Shown here piece by piece: positions 26,951-37,313 of a DNA stretch of 58,654 nt; position 1 is the first letter of the stretch, and each line of letters begins with the position of its first letter. The position numbers were made by a program, and so were the translations under genes. The notes below the pieces were generated by a model. It was given only the letters and a program-made list of their open reading frames with translations. It did not search any database and was not told the DNA's origin. The DNA is from Levilactobacillus fujinensis (GTDB taxonomy: Bacteria; Bacillota; Bacilli; Lactobacillales; Lactobacillaceae), in contig NZ_RHNX01000018.1 of NCBI RefSeq assembly GCF_003946335.1, positions 1-58,654 of the forward strand, written 5' to 3'.

Positions 26951-26992
26951 TATGATTTATGATTTATGATTTATGATTTATGATTTATGATT
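26951..26992. repeat. Heptanucleotide tandem repeat, six TATGATT units
   Basis: Six perfect copies of TATGATT lie end to end, 35 bases before the start of the PucR-like regulator. Each unit contains TATGAT, one base away from a -10 box. Copy-number change by slippage could alter the promoter. Confidence 0.8.
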
Positions 26993-27027
26993 TTTAGGAT
27001 CACACACCTTAAATATATCTGAAGGGA

Positions 27028-27921
27028 ATGAATCTTACCGTGGAGCTCAAAGATATTATCAGTATTTTCCCAGATGCACAGCTACAACCAACGCCTAATC
27101 CAGATGCGGCTTATCTGAGTCTTCCAGTTGCGGCACAGTGGCTGAACATCCCCCGTACCAACCTCACCTCCCGTGAAATCACTTTGCTCCAACTTATGAT
27201 AGATAAGGCGGCCATACCACGTACTAAAACAGCTAACGATCACACTTGGTTTCGTCGTCTCTTTTTAGGTGAAAAAGTTTCTCAACAACAATTAAAAAGT
27301 CAACGTGTTCGTGTGATTCAAATCAACCTCGTTAGCCATGACAATTCCATCCCGGTCAACAATTGGTTGGATGCCTTTAAGACAATGTTCAAACAACCTT
27401 TCCTAGATACCTTCCTTATTAATAATCATGAAGCAATCGCGATTGAGCCACTTGGTTCTAAAATATATGATAATGATAATTTTCTTGGGATTAGCCAGGC
27501 ATTAGATAGTGATTTTTACTGTAGTTCCAAGATTTATGTTGGTCAATATTGGCAGAACGATAATACGATTGAGCAGCTCTTCACCAACGAACGAAATTTG
27601 TTTAAGTTTCAACTACAGCAAAACACCAGCGACCGGCTGTTCTCCATTTCAAATAGTATTCTCAAATATTACTTTAAAACGCAACTTAGCCAAAATCCCT
27701 TGATTCTAAAAAGCGATTCAGAATTATTCAATATGCCGGAAGCAAAAAAAACCATCACCACTCTTTATCAAAACGGTGGCAACGTTAGTAATACCGCTAA
27801 AAAGATGTTCTTGCATCGTAACACGCTACAATACCGCATCAAGAAGTTTCAGGAGACAACTGGGTTCAATCTAAAAAATATGGATGATCTACTCTTTTGT
27901 TATCTTTTAACTTTTCAATAA
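27028..27921 (+). CDS. PucR/CdaR-like transcriptional regulator
   Basis: A 297-aa protein whose C-terminus (about residues 245-295, NTAKKMFLHRNTLQYRIKKF) is the helix-turn-helix of PucR/CdaR-type activators. The N-terminal part shows no domain I recognise and would be the sensor. The start is uncertain: the ATG at 27028 lies only one base after AAGGGA, while a GTG at 27040 lies 13 bases after it. It stands between a GH51 gene and the importer ATPase, so it may tune arabino-oligosaccharide genes. A heptanucleotide repeat precedes it. Confidence 0.78.
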   Translation: MNLTVELKDIISIFPDAQLQPTPNPDAAYLSLPVAAQWLNIPRTNLTSREITLLQLMIDKAAIPRTKTANDHTWFRRLFLGEKVSQQQLKSQRVRVIQINLVSHDNSIPVNNWLDAFKTMFKQPFLDTFLINNHEAIAIEPLGSKIYDNDNFLGISQALDSDFYCSSKIYVGQYWQNDNTIEQLFTNERNLFKFQLQQNTSDRLFSISNSILKYYFKTQLSQNPLILKSDSELFNMPEAKKTITTLYQNGGNVSNTAKKMFLHRNTLQYRIKKFQETTGFNLKNMDDLLFCYLLTFQ

Positions 27922-27926
27922 TCACC

Positions 27927-27970
27927 AAAAAGGATAGTGAGCCCCCACGATGGGAACTCACTATCCTTTT
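27927..27970. terminator. Bidirectional terminator
   Basis: AAAAGGATAGTGAG and CTCACTATCCTTTT form a perfect stem between the converging regulator and ATPase genes, with A/U runs on both sides. Confidence 0.88.
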
Positions 27971-27978
27971 CAAAATCT

Positions 27979-29094
27979 TTAATCCATGTAGTCTACAGAC
28001 AGTTCAGAATCCTTATCAAAGTAATGTGCCTTGTTCAAGTCAAATCCCATCTTAACGTGGGCACCTGGCTTTTCAAAGTCACGTGCGTTAACCTTCGATA
28101 CAAACTCAGTATTCCCAACCTTACTGTACAACTGAGAGTCAGCACCCAGTAATTCAGAAACGATAATTTCTGCATCAACTTCGTTTTCAGGGAAGGCTTC
28201 CAAGAAGGCATTCTCAGTATGAATATCTTCTGGGCGAACACCCAAAATCAATTCTTTACCGTCATAACCATGCTTAACTAAGTTCTTTAGACGACCTTCT
28301 GGAACGCTGAGATGTAATTCGCCCTTTTCATCGGTAACCACACCATCCTTCAGTGTAACGTTGAAGAAGTTCATGGCAGGTGCACCGATAAATCCAGCAA
28401 CAAAGGCATTAACTGGCTTATCATAAACTTCAGAAGGAGTCCCTACTTGTTGAACCTTTCCATCACGCATAACAACAATCCGATCAGCCATCGTCATCGC
28501 TTCGGTTTGATCATGAGTAACGTAAATGGTCGTCGTTCCTAAGTCTTGGTGAAGCTTAGCAATCTGAGCACGCATAGAAATCCGTAATTTAGCATCCAAG
28601 TTAGATAATGGTTCGTCCATTAGGAAGACAGGTGCATCACGCACAATTGCCCGGCCTAAAGCAACCCGTTGCCGTTGCCCACCAGAGAGAGCAGCTGGCT
28701 TCCGGTCCAAATATTCAGTTAAGCCAAGGATATCGGCAGCATGTTTAACTCGCTTATCAATATCTTCTTTAGACTTCTTTTGAATCTTCAATCCAAAGGC
28801 CATGTTACCGTAAACCGTCATATGTGGATACAAAGCGTAGTTTTGGAAGACCATGGCAATGTCCCGGTCCTTAGGTGCCAAGTTGTTGGCAACTTTACCA
28901 TTAATAACGAGTTTCCCTTTAGTAATATCTTCCAAACCAGCAATCATCCGTAAGGTCGTTGACTTCCCACAACCAGAAGGCCCGACGAAGACCATAAACT
29001 CCTTATCCTTAACGTCAAGGTTAAAATCTGTTACGGAGTAATCATCTGCCCCGTCGTATTCTTTATAGATGTGCTCTAGGTTAACTTCAGCCAT
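27979..29094 (-). CDS. msmK: ABC importer ATPase, MsmK/UgpC type
   Basis: A 371-aa ATPase energising carbohydrate importers. Walker [11 protein letters not shown] (about residue 37), signature [14 protein letters not shown], Walker [13 protein letters not shown] and the switch histidine in [10 protein letters not shown] are all present, with a C-terminal TOBE-type regulatory part. The ATG at 29094 fits the usual N-terminus ([13 protein letters not shown]); AAAGGA lies 12 bases upstream. The importer operon at 18968-24394 has no ATPase, so this is its likely partner, and it may also serve others. cre and AraR-like sites lie upstream. Confidence 0.93.
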   Translation of the reverse strand: MAEVNLEHIYKEYDGADDYSVTDFNLDVKDKEFMVFVGPSGCGKSTTLRMIAGLEDITKGKLVINGKVANNLAPKDRDIAMVFQNYALYPHMTVYGNMAFGLKIQKKSKEDIDKRVKHAADILGLTEYLDRKPAALSGGQRQRVALGRAIVRDAPVFLMDEPLSNLDAKLRISMRAQIAKLHQDLGTTTIYVTHDQTEAMTMADRIVVMRDGKVQQVGTPSEVYDKPVNAFVAGFIGAPAMNFFNVTLKDGVVTDEKGELHLSVPEGRLKNLVKHGYDGKELILGVRPEDIHTENAFLEAFPENEVDAEIIVSELLGADSQLYSKVGNTEFVSKVNARDFEKPGAHVKMGFDLNKAHYFDKDSELSVDYMD

Positions 29095-29130
29095 TATGTA
29101 TAACATTCCTTTCAAAATTTATCTGTACTT

Positions 29131-29153
29131 AGTATATGATGAAAGCGCATTCA
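29131..29153 (-). promoter_or_regulatory. msmK promoter with cre-like box
   Basis: A minus-strand -10, TATACT (29136-29131), lies downstream of a weak TTTATC -35 at 17 bases. The cre-like TGAAAGCGCATTCA (29140-29153, one mismatch) fills the spacer. Confidence 0.5.
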
Positions 29154-29177
29154 GATAAAGTAAATAGTGAACAAAAT

Positions 29178-29252
29178 CATCCGGACACTTTGGCAAAAGT
29201 GAACAAAGATATTGATAAATAAAGAATTTCAAATAATTGTTCGGATACATTT
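29178..29252. promoter_or_regulatory. Two AraR-like elements between msmK and GH43
   Basis: TCATCCGGACACTTT (29178-29192) and TTGTTCGGATACATTT (29237-29252) resemble, on one or the other strand, the TTGTCCG-type AraR-like element after the GH51 promoter. Assignment is by similarity only. Confidence 0.35.
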
Positions 29253-29380
29253 TTCTTACGTGGAACTCTCTAAATACAACAATTTTTTAACTCTAATAGT
29301 CCTTAATCTTCACAACAGCCACACTTTAACTTCAATATTAAAGAATAATGTGGGTTTATCCGGAAGATAACAGTTGTTAG

Positions 29381-29428
29381 TTGACAGCGTTTTCATACGG
29401 TTGTATATTTCAAGTGTACGTATTTATT
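29381..29428 (+). promoter_or_regulatory. GH43-GH51 promoter with cre-like and AraR-like sites
   Basis: TTGACA (29381-29386) and TATATT (29404-29409) have a 17-base spacer. The cre-like TGACAGCGTTTTCA (29382-29395, one mismatch) overlaps the -35. AAGTGTACGTATTTAT (29412-29427), an AraR-like element, follows the -10. Confidence 0.7.
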
Positions 29429-29493
29429 AGCATTTATTGAAAGATGTATTCTTTAAATGCTTACAAATATTTCTAAAAGGAGCGATTAATCTT

Positions 29494-30474
29494 ATGGTAC
29501 AGGCACAAGACTACATCAACCCACTAATTGTTCAGCGGGCTGACCCGTACATTTACAAGCACACTGACGGCTACTATTACTTTACAGCCTCCGTCCCTGC
29601 TTACAACTTAATCGAGATTCGCCGGGCAAAGACCTTAAATGGTTTAGCAAACGCTGCCCCCCGTACCGTATGGCGGAAGCATCCAGATGGCAGTGGCCCA
29701 ATGAGCCAACTGATCTGGGCTCCCGAAATTCATTACATAGACGGCAAATGGTTCATTTACTTCGCCGCATCCCATACCAAAGAATTCGATCACAATGGTA
29801 TGTTCCAGCATCGAATGTACTGTATCGAATGTGACAGCGCCGATCCCATGCGTGACGAATCCGACTGGGTAGAACGTGGTCAGGTTGAAACTCCACTCGA
29901 TACCTTTGCCCTTGACGCTACCGTTTTCGAAGCTCAGGACAAGCTATATTACGTTTGGGCGCAGAAGGATCCTGCTATCAAGGGAAACTCCAACATTTAT
30001 ATTGCTGAAATGGAAAATCCTTGGACGCTGAAGACGAAGCCGGTCATGCTGACCAAGCCTGAGTACGACTGGGAAACCAAGATTTTCTCGGTTAACGAAG
30101 GTCCCGCTATCCTACATCGCAACGGTCGCTTCTTCTTGACCTATTCGGCCAGTGCCACCGACGAAAATTACGCCATGGGAATGCTGACGGTTCCCGAGGA
30201 CGCCGACTTACTTGACGCTTCAAACTGGTCCAAGTCTAAGACCCCCGTCTTCCAAAGCAATTTACCAATTCAACAATACGGCCCTGGTCACAACTCATTT
30301 ACAGTCGCAGAAGACGACCAGACCGATATGCTAGTCTACCACTGCCGGAACTACACCGATATCAAGGGTGACCCGCTATATGACCCGAACCGTCACACCA
30401 TGGTTCAGCCGTTCACGTGGAACGACGATGGCACACCTAACTTTGGCAAACCTGTTCCCTACAATTACAAGTAA
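29494..30474 (+). CDS. GH43 glycoside hydrolase, probable arabinofuranosidase
   Basis: A 326-aa single-domain five-bladed beta-propeller enzyme. The three GH43 acidic residues can be placed: Asp17 in RADPYIYK (base), the aspartate of FALDATVFEAQ (pKa modulator) and the glutamate of VNEGPAIL (acid). There is no signal peptide, so it works on imported oligosaccharides. The ATG at 29494 follows AAAAGGAG by 11 bases; the longer frame from 29437 lacks a binding site. It is followed after 24 bp by a GH51 gene in the same transcript. A xylosidase role cannot be excluded. Confidence 0.88.
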   Translation: MVQAQDYINPLIVQRADPYIYKHTDGYYYFTASVPAYNLIEIRRAKTLNGLANAAPRTVWRKHPDGSGPMSQLIWAPEIHYIDGKWFIYFAASHTKEFDHNGMFQHRMYCIECDSADPMRDESDWVERGQVETPLDTFALDATVFEAQDKLYYVWAQKDPAIKGNSNIYIAEMENPWTLKTKPVMLTKPEYDWETKIFSVNEGPAILHRNGRFFLTYSASATDENYAMGMLTVPEDADLLDASNWSKSKTPVFQSNLPIQQYGPGHNSFTVAEDDQTDMLVYHCRNYTDIKGDPLYDPNRHTMVQPFTWNDDGTPNFGKPVPYNYK

Positions 30475-31989
<1,515 letters not shown>

Positions 31990-32085
31990 TCGTGGCTTAT
32001 GTGACGGTAGGACGTTCTCAGATTTAAGTGCAGCCCACTACCGGTTGTCACCCGTTGCATCCAGGCCTAGGTTAATTGAATCGAT

Positions 32086-32123
32086 AAAAGAGGCGATGAC
32101 ATTTTTCAGTCATCGTCTCTTTT
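32086..32123. terminator. Bidirectional terminator
   Basis: AAAAGAGGCGATGAC and GTCATCGTCTCTTTT pair with one mismatch between the converging GH51 and UvrA-like genes. Confidence 0.85.
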
Positions 32124-32140
32124 CGTCGTTTCAATTAAGA

Positions 32141-34387
32141 TTAAAGGTAATCAGCCGTTACCGATTGCTTCGCGGTGTGGATGCCACTAGCCGGTCCCTC
32201 GTAGAGCACTTCGCCCCCCTTGGCACCCCCATCCGGACCAATGTCGATCAACCAATCGGCACTTCGCATCACATCAAGGTTATGTTCAATCACGATGACT
32301 GTATTGCCTTTATCCACTAACTTGTTAATAATTCCAATAATCACCGTAATATCTGAAGGATGTAATCCGGTTGTCGGTTCATCCAGAATGTAGATGTTTC
32401 CCCGCTTGTTGAGCTCCTTGGCAATCTTCAAGCGTTGACCTTCACCACCAGATAGTGTGTTCAGTGGCTGCCCCAGTGCCAGGTATCCTAAGCCAACCTC
32501 GAGTACCCGTTTTAGCTTAGTAACGACCTTGGTGCCCTTAAAGAATGTCGCCGCCTCTTCAATGGTCATGGCCATAATCTCAACAATATTCTGTTGCTGA
32601 TACTGATAGGTTAGGACCTGGGGGTCAAAGCGACCGCCATGACACAGGGAGCATTCTACCGTGGCATTTTCCATAAACGATAGGTTCAACTCAACCACGC
32701 CCTTACCCCCACACTGCGGACAAGCGCCCTTCGAGTTGTAACTAAACAGGCTATCACTCACACCGTTCTCGTCGGCTAACAGTTTCCGAATATCATTCAT
32801 CACACCAATATAGGTGGCCGGGTTCGATCGGCTGTTGGCGTGCAGCGGCCGCTGATCGATGCGAATCGCCGCTGGGTGTTCCGGCGCAAAGACCTGTTCC
32901 ACTAAGGTACTCTTGCCGGAACCGGCCACCCCCGTCACGACGGTAAAGAGGCCCTGGGGGACATTTAACACGGCATCTTTCAGATTGTGCAGCCGACTAG
33001 GTTGACTTGAAATGAACTGCTTAGGCATACGCGGGTGCGCGTTGACCGGCAAGTGGCGCAGCAGGTACTTCCCAGTCAACGTTTCGGATGCTAGCAGCTC
33101 CGGGTAGGTCCCCGTGAAGGTGATTTGACCGCCATGGGTTCCCGCCTTGGGCCCCACATCAACAACATAATCCGCAACTTTAATCACATCGGGATCATGT
33201 TCAACGACGAGCACGGTATTCCCCTTACTACGCAATTTGATTAACAGTTCATTTAATCGGTGGACATCGCGTGGATGCAGTCCCGTACTGGGTTCATCTA
33301 AAATGTAGATCAAATTTGTTAGGCTGTTGGCCAGGTATTTAACCGTTTTGACACGCTGCGATTCCCCACCAGATAAGGTTGTCGTCTCTCGTGTGAGGCT
33401 AAGATAATCCAATCCCACATCGATTAGTCCTTGGACCCGTTCTCGAATACTCCTAATTAATCCCATCATCCGTTCGTCAGTGAATTCATTCAACGCGATT
33501 ACTAACTGGTTTAATTGCATATCTGTCAGATCAAATAGGTTATATCCGTTAATCTTAGACGCCAACACCTGTGAATTATAGCGTTTTCCTTGGCAATCTG
33601 GACAGGGACTCATGGTCGCAAATTTTTCAATCTTCTTACGCGCACCTTCACTGATTCCCTGACTCATCTTCAAGTTTTGGCGGTAGAATTGCTGCTCAAT
33701 GCCTTCAAACTTAGCTTTCAACTGAGAACCCCGATAATGCACGGTAACTTCAGTTGGCTCGCCATTTAACAATAACGCCAATTCGTCGGCCGTAAAATCT
33801 TTGACTGGCTTATTCAAATCGAAAAGTCCGGTATCTACTAAGATTTGATAATAATAGGAGGTCGCATTGTAACCTGGCAGTTGAATAGCGCCATCAGCGA
33901 GTGACTTACTTTGATCTAAAGCCGCGTCCAGCTGTAAGACGTAGGTTTTCCCAATTCCCTCACAGGTTGGACACATCCCTGCTGGATCATTGAAAGAAAA
34001 GGCATTGCTGGCCTGACCATATTGTGGCCGGCCAAATCGTGAAAAGAGAATGCGAAACAAAGCGTTAATATCACTAACCGTTCCCAAGGTTGAACGCGCA
34101 TTGCCCCCCAATGGCTTTTGGTCGATCACAATCGCCGTCGATAAATTATGCACCTCATCAACGTCTGGTCGGTGATAGTGGGGTAAATAGAGTCGCGTAA
34201 AACTATCATATGTACTGTTCAGCTGACGACCAGCCTCTTGAGCAATCGTGTCGAACACAATGGATGACTTTCCAGAGCCAGAAACCCCAGTAAACACGGT
34301 TAGCTTGTTTTTAGGAATCCGGAGACTGATATTCTTCAGGTTGTTCTCACGGTCATTTACAATCTCAATAAATTCTGGATCTGACAT
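32141..34387 (-). CDS. UvrA-like ABC protein
   Basis: A 748-aa tandem ABC protein, about 200 residues shorter than true UvrA. Two ATPase modules are visible: GVSGSGKSSIVFDT with LSGGESQRVKT and ILDEPSTGLHP, then GVAGSGKSTLVEQV with LSGGEGQRLKIAKE and ILDEPTTGLHP. Zinc-finger cysteines occur in CPTCEG, CPDCQG, CPQCGG and CSLCHG. The shortness suggests loss of the UvrB-binding region, as in the UvrA2 group linked to DNA-damage or drug tolerance. GGAGG is eight bases before the ATG at 34387. It lies downstream of recQ but beyond a terminator. Confidence 0.88.
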   Translation of the reverse strand: MSDPEFIEIVNDRENNLKNISLRIPKNKLTVFTGVSGSGKSSIVFDTIAQEAGRQLNSTYDSFTRLYLPHYHRPDVDEVHNLSTAIVIDQKPLGGNARSTLGTVSDINALFRILFSRFGRPQYGQASNAFSFNDPAGMCPTCEGIGKTYVLQLDAALDQSKSLADGAIQLPGYNATSYYYQILVDTGLFDLNKPVKDFTADELALLLNGEPTEVTVHYRGSQLKAKFEGIEQQFYRQNLKMSQGISEGARKKIEKFATMSPCPDCQGKRYNSQVLASKINGYNLFDLTDMQLNQLVIALNEFTDERMMGLIRSIRERVQGLIDVGLDYLSLTRETTTLSGGESQRVKTVKYLANSLTNLIYILDEPSTGLHPRDVHRLNELLIKLRSKGNTVLVVEHDPDVIKVADYVVDVGPKAGTHGGQITFTGTYPELLASETLTGKYLLRHLPVNAHPRMPKQFISSQPSRLHNLKDAVLNVPQGLFTVVTGVAGSGKSTLVEQVFAPEHPAAIRIDQRPLHANSRSNPATYIGVMNDIRKLLADENGVSDSLFSYNSKGACPQCGGKGVVELNLSFMENATVECSLCHGGRFDPQVLTYQYQQQNIVEIMAMTIEEAATFFKGTKVVTKLKRVLEVGLGYLALGQPLNTLSGGEGQRLKIAKELNKRGNIYILDEPTTGLHPSDITVIIGIINKLVDKGNTVIVIEHNLDVMRSADWLIDIGPDGGAKGGEVLYEGPASGIHTAKQSVTADYL

Positions 34388-34483
34388 GGACATAACCTCC
34401 ATCTGATTGGCTTGACGACACAGCGGAGTTCTAGATTACCATAGTCAAGACCCTAAACAAAGTGAAAAGGCCTCGAAAATCAA

Positions 34484-34519
34484 AAGAAGCAGAATGGTTG
34501 AAAAACCATCCTGCTTCTT
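34484..34519 (-). terminator. Terminator of recQ
   Basis: AAGAAGCAG-ATGGTT and AACCAT-CTGCTTCTT form a 15-bp stem with one mismatch just past the recQ stop. Confidence 0.8.
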
Positions 34520-34529
34520 GCTTATAAAT

Positions 34530-36302
34530 TCACTTATTTTCCCGAATAACATCCATAAATGTCTCACCATACTTCTCCAACTTACTCTGACCCACACCCT
34601 TCACGGAGAGAAACTCTTCATCATCCGTTGGCAATACTTCACACATGCCATGCAAGGACTTGTCAGAGAAGATTACAAACGGTGGCACGTGTTGCTCTTC
34701 GGCTAAACTACGCCGCAACTCGCGAAGCTTACCAAATAGTTCGTCATCCTCCGGTGCTAAACGCTTAACTTGTCGAGCCATTTTACGATAGACCTGTTCT
34801 TCGCCCTTCAGGACTGCCGCGCCGTTGGTTGTAACTTGTAAGGTTGGATATTGACCACCCACACTCTGCAAGTACCCCGCCGCCGATAGGAAGTCGATTA
34901 ATTCACCGACACTCTTTTGGCGCTGTCCCTGCATGATGCCATAAGTTGGTAACTCTTCCAAATGATTTTCTCGAATTCTTTGGTTATGAGCACCCGTCAA
35001 GACCTGGGCCACAATGCCCTTGCCATAACGTGCCCGCAGCCGTACGACACACGACAACACCTTTTGTGCTGCTGTCGTCACATCCTGTGCTTCACGATCA
35101 TCCAAACAGTTGCTGCATCTGCCACACGGCTTCGATTCTTCACCGAAATAATTTAAAATAAACTGCTGCAAACACCCCTGCGTATTGGCATATTGACTCA
35201 TGACCTGCAATTTGTCATACGAACGTTGTCGGTGCTCCTCATCCATTTCTTCCGATTGATCGATGAAGAACCGTTGAATCTGCAAATCCTGCGCCCGAAA
35301 CAGTAAAATTGCTTCACTCGGCAGACCATCTCGCCCAGCACGGCCTGCTTCTTGGTAGTAAGCCTCGAGCGTTCCAGGAACTTGCGCATGAATAACAAAC
35401 CGCACATTACTTTTATCGATACCCATCCCGAAAGCATTGGTTGCAACCATGACTTGAATTCGATCATATAGGAAGTCTTCCTGATTTTGCCGTCGTTTCT
35501 CATCTGGTAATCCAGCATGATAAGCGGCCGCCTGAATGTGATGGCGGGTTAACATCTTGGTCACGCGTTCGACTTCTTTTCGTGTACTGGCATAAATGAT
35601 GCCCGTTTCGCCAGCATTAACTTTTAAGTACTCTAAAATATAACGGTCTGTGTCTTGATTTTTGACCACTGTTAAATTGAGATTGTCCCGGGCAAAACCC
35701 GTATTGACCTCATTTTGTGGCGCAATGTTTAATTGTTGGCGAATATCATCCGCCACCTGTTCCGTGGCCGTCGCCGTAAGTGCTAGAACTTGTGGTTGGG
35801 TAGGCAGCTGTTCAATCGCTGTACTCAATGCAAGGTAACTGGGACGAAAGTCATGCCCCCATTGCGAAATACAGTGCGCCTCATCTACCGCCAACAGATC
35901 AATCGGTAGTCGACCCAATGCCTGAATAAAAGCCGCCGAATCCAAACGCTCCGGTGCAACATAAAGTAATTTGTACGCACCATCGTGCAGTGCCGCCAGT
36001 CGCTCCTGAATTTCGGGCCATTCCAAGGAACTATTGATAAAGGTGGCTGGAATTCCGCTGTCATTTAACGCATCGACTTGATCCTTCATCAGTGAAATCA
36101 GTGGCGACACCACTACCGTAATCCCATCAAACAGCATTGCCGGTATCTGATAACACAGAGACTTTCCCCCACCGGTTGGCATGATAGCTAAGCTACTGTC
36201 GCCCGCCAGCACGTGTTCGATTACTGCACGCTGACCGGGACGAAACTCATCGTAGCCAAACGTTGTTTTTAATACTTGTTGTGCTGCCGCTAAATCTAGC
36301 AT
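34530..36302 (-). CDS. recQ: ATP-dependent DNA helicase RecQ
   Basis: A 590-aa 3'-5' helicase. Motif I is MPTGGGKSLCYQIPA (about residue 40), the DEAH box AVDEAHCISQWGHDFRP, motif VI QEAGRAGRDG, followed by a zinc-binding part (CLQQF, CGRCSNCLD) and a C-terminal HRDC domain. Full length for the family. AAGGAG precedes the ATG. It acts in recombination and replication-fork repair and is transcribed as a single gene. Confidence 0.95.
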   Translation of the reverse strand: MLDLAAAQQVLKTTFGYDEFRPGQRAVIEHVLAGDSSLAIMPTGGGKSLCYQIPAMLFDGITVVVSPLISLMKDQVDALNDSGIPATFINSSLEWPEIQERLAALHDGAYKLLYVAPERLDSAAFIQALGRLPIDLLAVDEAHCISQWGHDFRPSYLALSTAIEQLPTQPQVLALTATATEQVADDIRQQLNIAPQNEVNTGFARDNLNLTVVKNQDTDRYILEYLKVNAGETGIIYASTRKEVERVTKMLTRHHIQAAAYHAGLPDEKRRQNQEDFLYDRIQVMVATNAFGMGIDKSNVRFVIHAQVPGTLEAYYQEAGRAGRDGLPSEAILLFRAQDLQIQRFFIDQSEEMDEEHRQRSYDKLQVMSQYANTQGCLQQFILNYFGEESKPCGRCSNCLDDREAQDVTTAAQKVLSCVVRLRARYGKGIVAQVLTGAHNQRIRENHLEELPTYGIMQGQRQKSVGELIDFLSAAGYLQSVGGQYPTLQVTTNGAAVLKGEEQVYRKMARQVKRLAPEDDELFGKLRELRRSLAEEQHVPPFVIFSDKSLHGMCEVLPTDDEEFLSVKGVGQSKLEKYGETFMDVIRENK

Positions 36303-36674
36303 GACTGCTCCTTAACTGAATCGTTTCTTCTTTATATAGTTTGAACTCAATATTTCTATTTTAAATGCTCAGACGACGTAATACAACCGAACGCCCTGTA
36401 ACTTTTCCCCGTAGTCTGACATAAGCATCGCAATTTTTCTAAATTCCACTCATAATATTCCGACATTAGCATAAAAATTTTTTATAATAAATCACCCGCT
36501 AAATCGAATCACAAGCACCCTCACAATTCGAGTAATGTGGCTAGTTATTACCTATCGCTGATAGGAGCCGTGACGCGGAAAGATGACGATTAAGGCTGTT
36601 TGTAGCCATTATAACAAGCTAACTATTTAGTTATTAATTAAAACCACATCGTCTGTAATGTTCACCAAATATAG
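36303..36674. other. Intergenic stretch, no gene seen
   Basis: AT-rich divergent space between recQ and the OhrR-like gene. Apart from the promoter at 36675 nothing is supported. Confidence 0.45.
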
Positions 36675-36703
36675 TTGACAGCTAAGATAAACTAGCTTAT
36701 AGT
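36675..36703 (+). promoter_or_regulatory. Strong promoter of the OhrR-like gene
   Basis: TTGACA (36675-36680), 17-base spacer, TATAGT (36698-36703), 38 bases before the ATG. The spacer contains an imperfect inverted repeat (AGCTAAG...CTAGCTT), which may be the operator for self-regulation. Confidence 0.7.
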
Positions 36704-36741
36704 AAATTAAATCGTACGCAATCGAATTGGAGTGATCGTGC

Positions 36742-37182
36742 ATGGAAACTGACGATATGACCTTAACCAATCAACTATGTTTTTCGGTCTACCACGCTAG
36801 TCGCCTATTTACCAAATTTTATAAACAGGCACTAGCACCATTTCAGCTCACTTATCCACAATACCTGGTTTTGCTTTCCTTATGGGAAGAAGACCGGCAG
36901 CCACTGCATAAGCTGGGTGAACGACTCGACTTTGGAAGCAATACGCTGACACCTTTATTAAAGCGAATGGAAACGAATGGTTGGTTGACGCGCAGTCTGC
37001 CAGCCACCGATCATCGACAATTGATCGTCTCCCTGACGGAACAGTCACGGGACGCGAAACCGGAAATATTTGCTACTATCCATCAATGTGTTGTACGACA
37101 ACACGTTGACATCCGTAAATACAATGACGCTTTAGCGATGAACCGTGAACTGATTGCCACGCTGCAAAGGATGCTCAAGTAA
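36742..37182 (+). CDS. OhrR-like redox-sensing MarR regulator
   Basis: A 146-aa winged-helix repressor. Cys13 and Tyr17, Tyr27 and Tyr38 match, with a constant offset of two, Cys15, Tyr19, Tyr29 and Tyr40 of B. subtilis OhrR, the residues that sense organic hydroperoxides. DNA-binding part: KLGERLDFGSNTLTPLLKRM. GGAG lies nine bases before the ATG. No ohr peroxidase is adjacent, so its target is elsewhere. Only one cysteine lies near the N-terminus; a second one (Cys in IHQCVVRQ) lies near residue 117. Confidence 0.85.
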   Translation: METDDMTLTNQLCFSVYHASRLFTKFYKQALAPFQLTYPQYLVLLSLWEEDRQPLHKLGERLDFGSNTLTPLLKRMETNGWLTRSLPATDHRQLIVSLTEQSRDAKPEIFATIHQCVVRQHVDIRKYNDALAMNRELIATLQRMLK

Positions 37183-37252
37183 TTTCATCGACATTGGGTC
37201 ACACAGCGAAATTTTCCATTAAGATAGTTTTGTATTCCTATCGTACAATCTA

Positions 37253-37290
37253 AAAGAAGGCCTGAACAAGTCATCGTTCAGGCCTTCTTT
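37253..37290. terminator. Bidirectional terminator
   Basis: AAAGAAGGCCTGAAC and GTTCAGGCCTTCTTT form a perfect 15-bp stem between the converging OhrR-like and phosphatase genes. Confidence 0.88.
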
Positions 37291-37313
37291 GGAGGAGTTT
37301 ACGTTTTAATAAG

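Noticed and set aside
26951-26992. CRISPR array
   Set aside because: Units are seven bases with no spacers; this is a simple tandem repeat. No cas genes are present.
32141-34387. True UvrA of nucleotide excision repair
   Set aside because: About 200 residues too short and not next to uvrB; better described as a UvrA-like paralogue.
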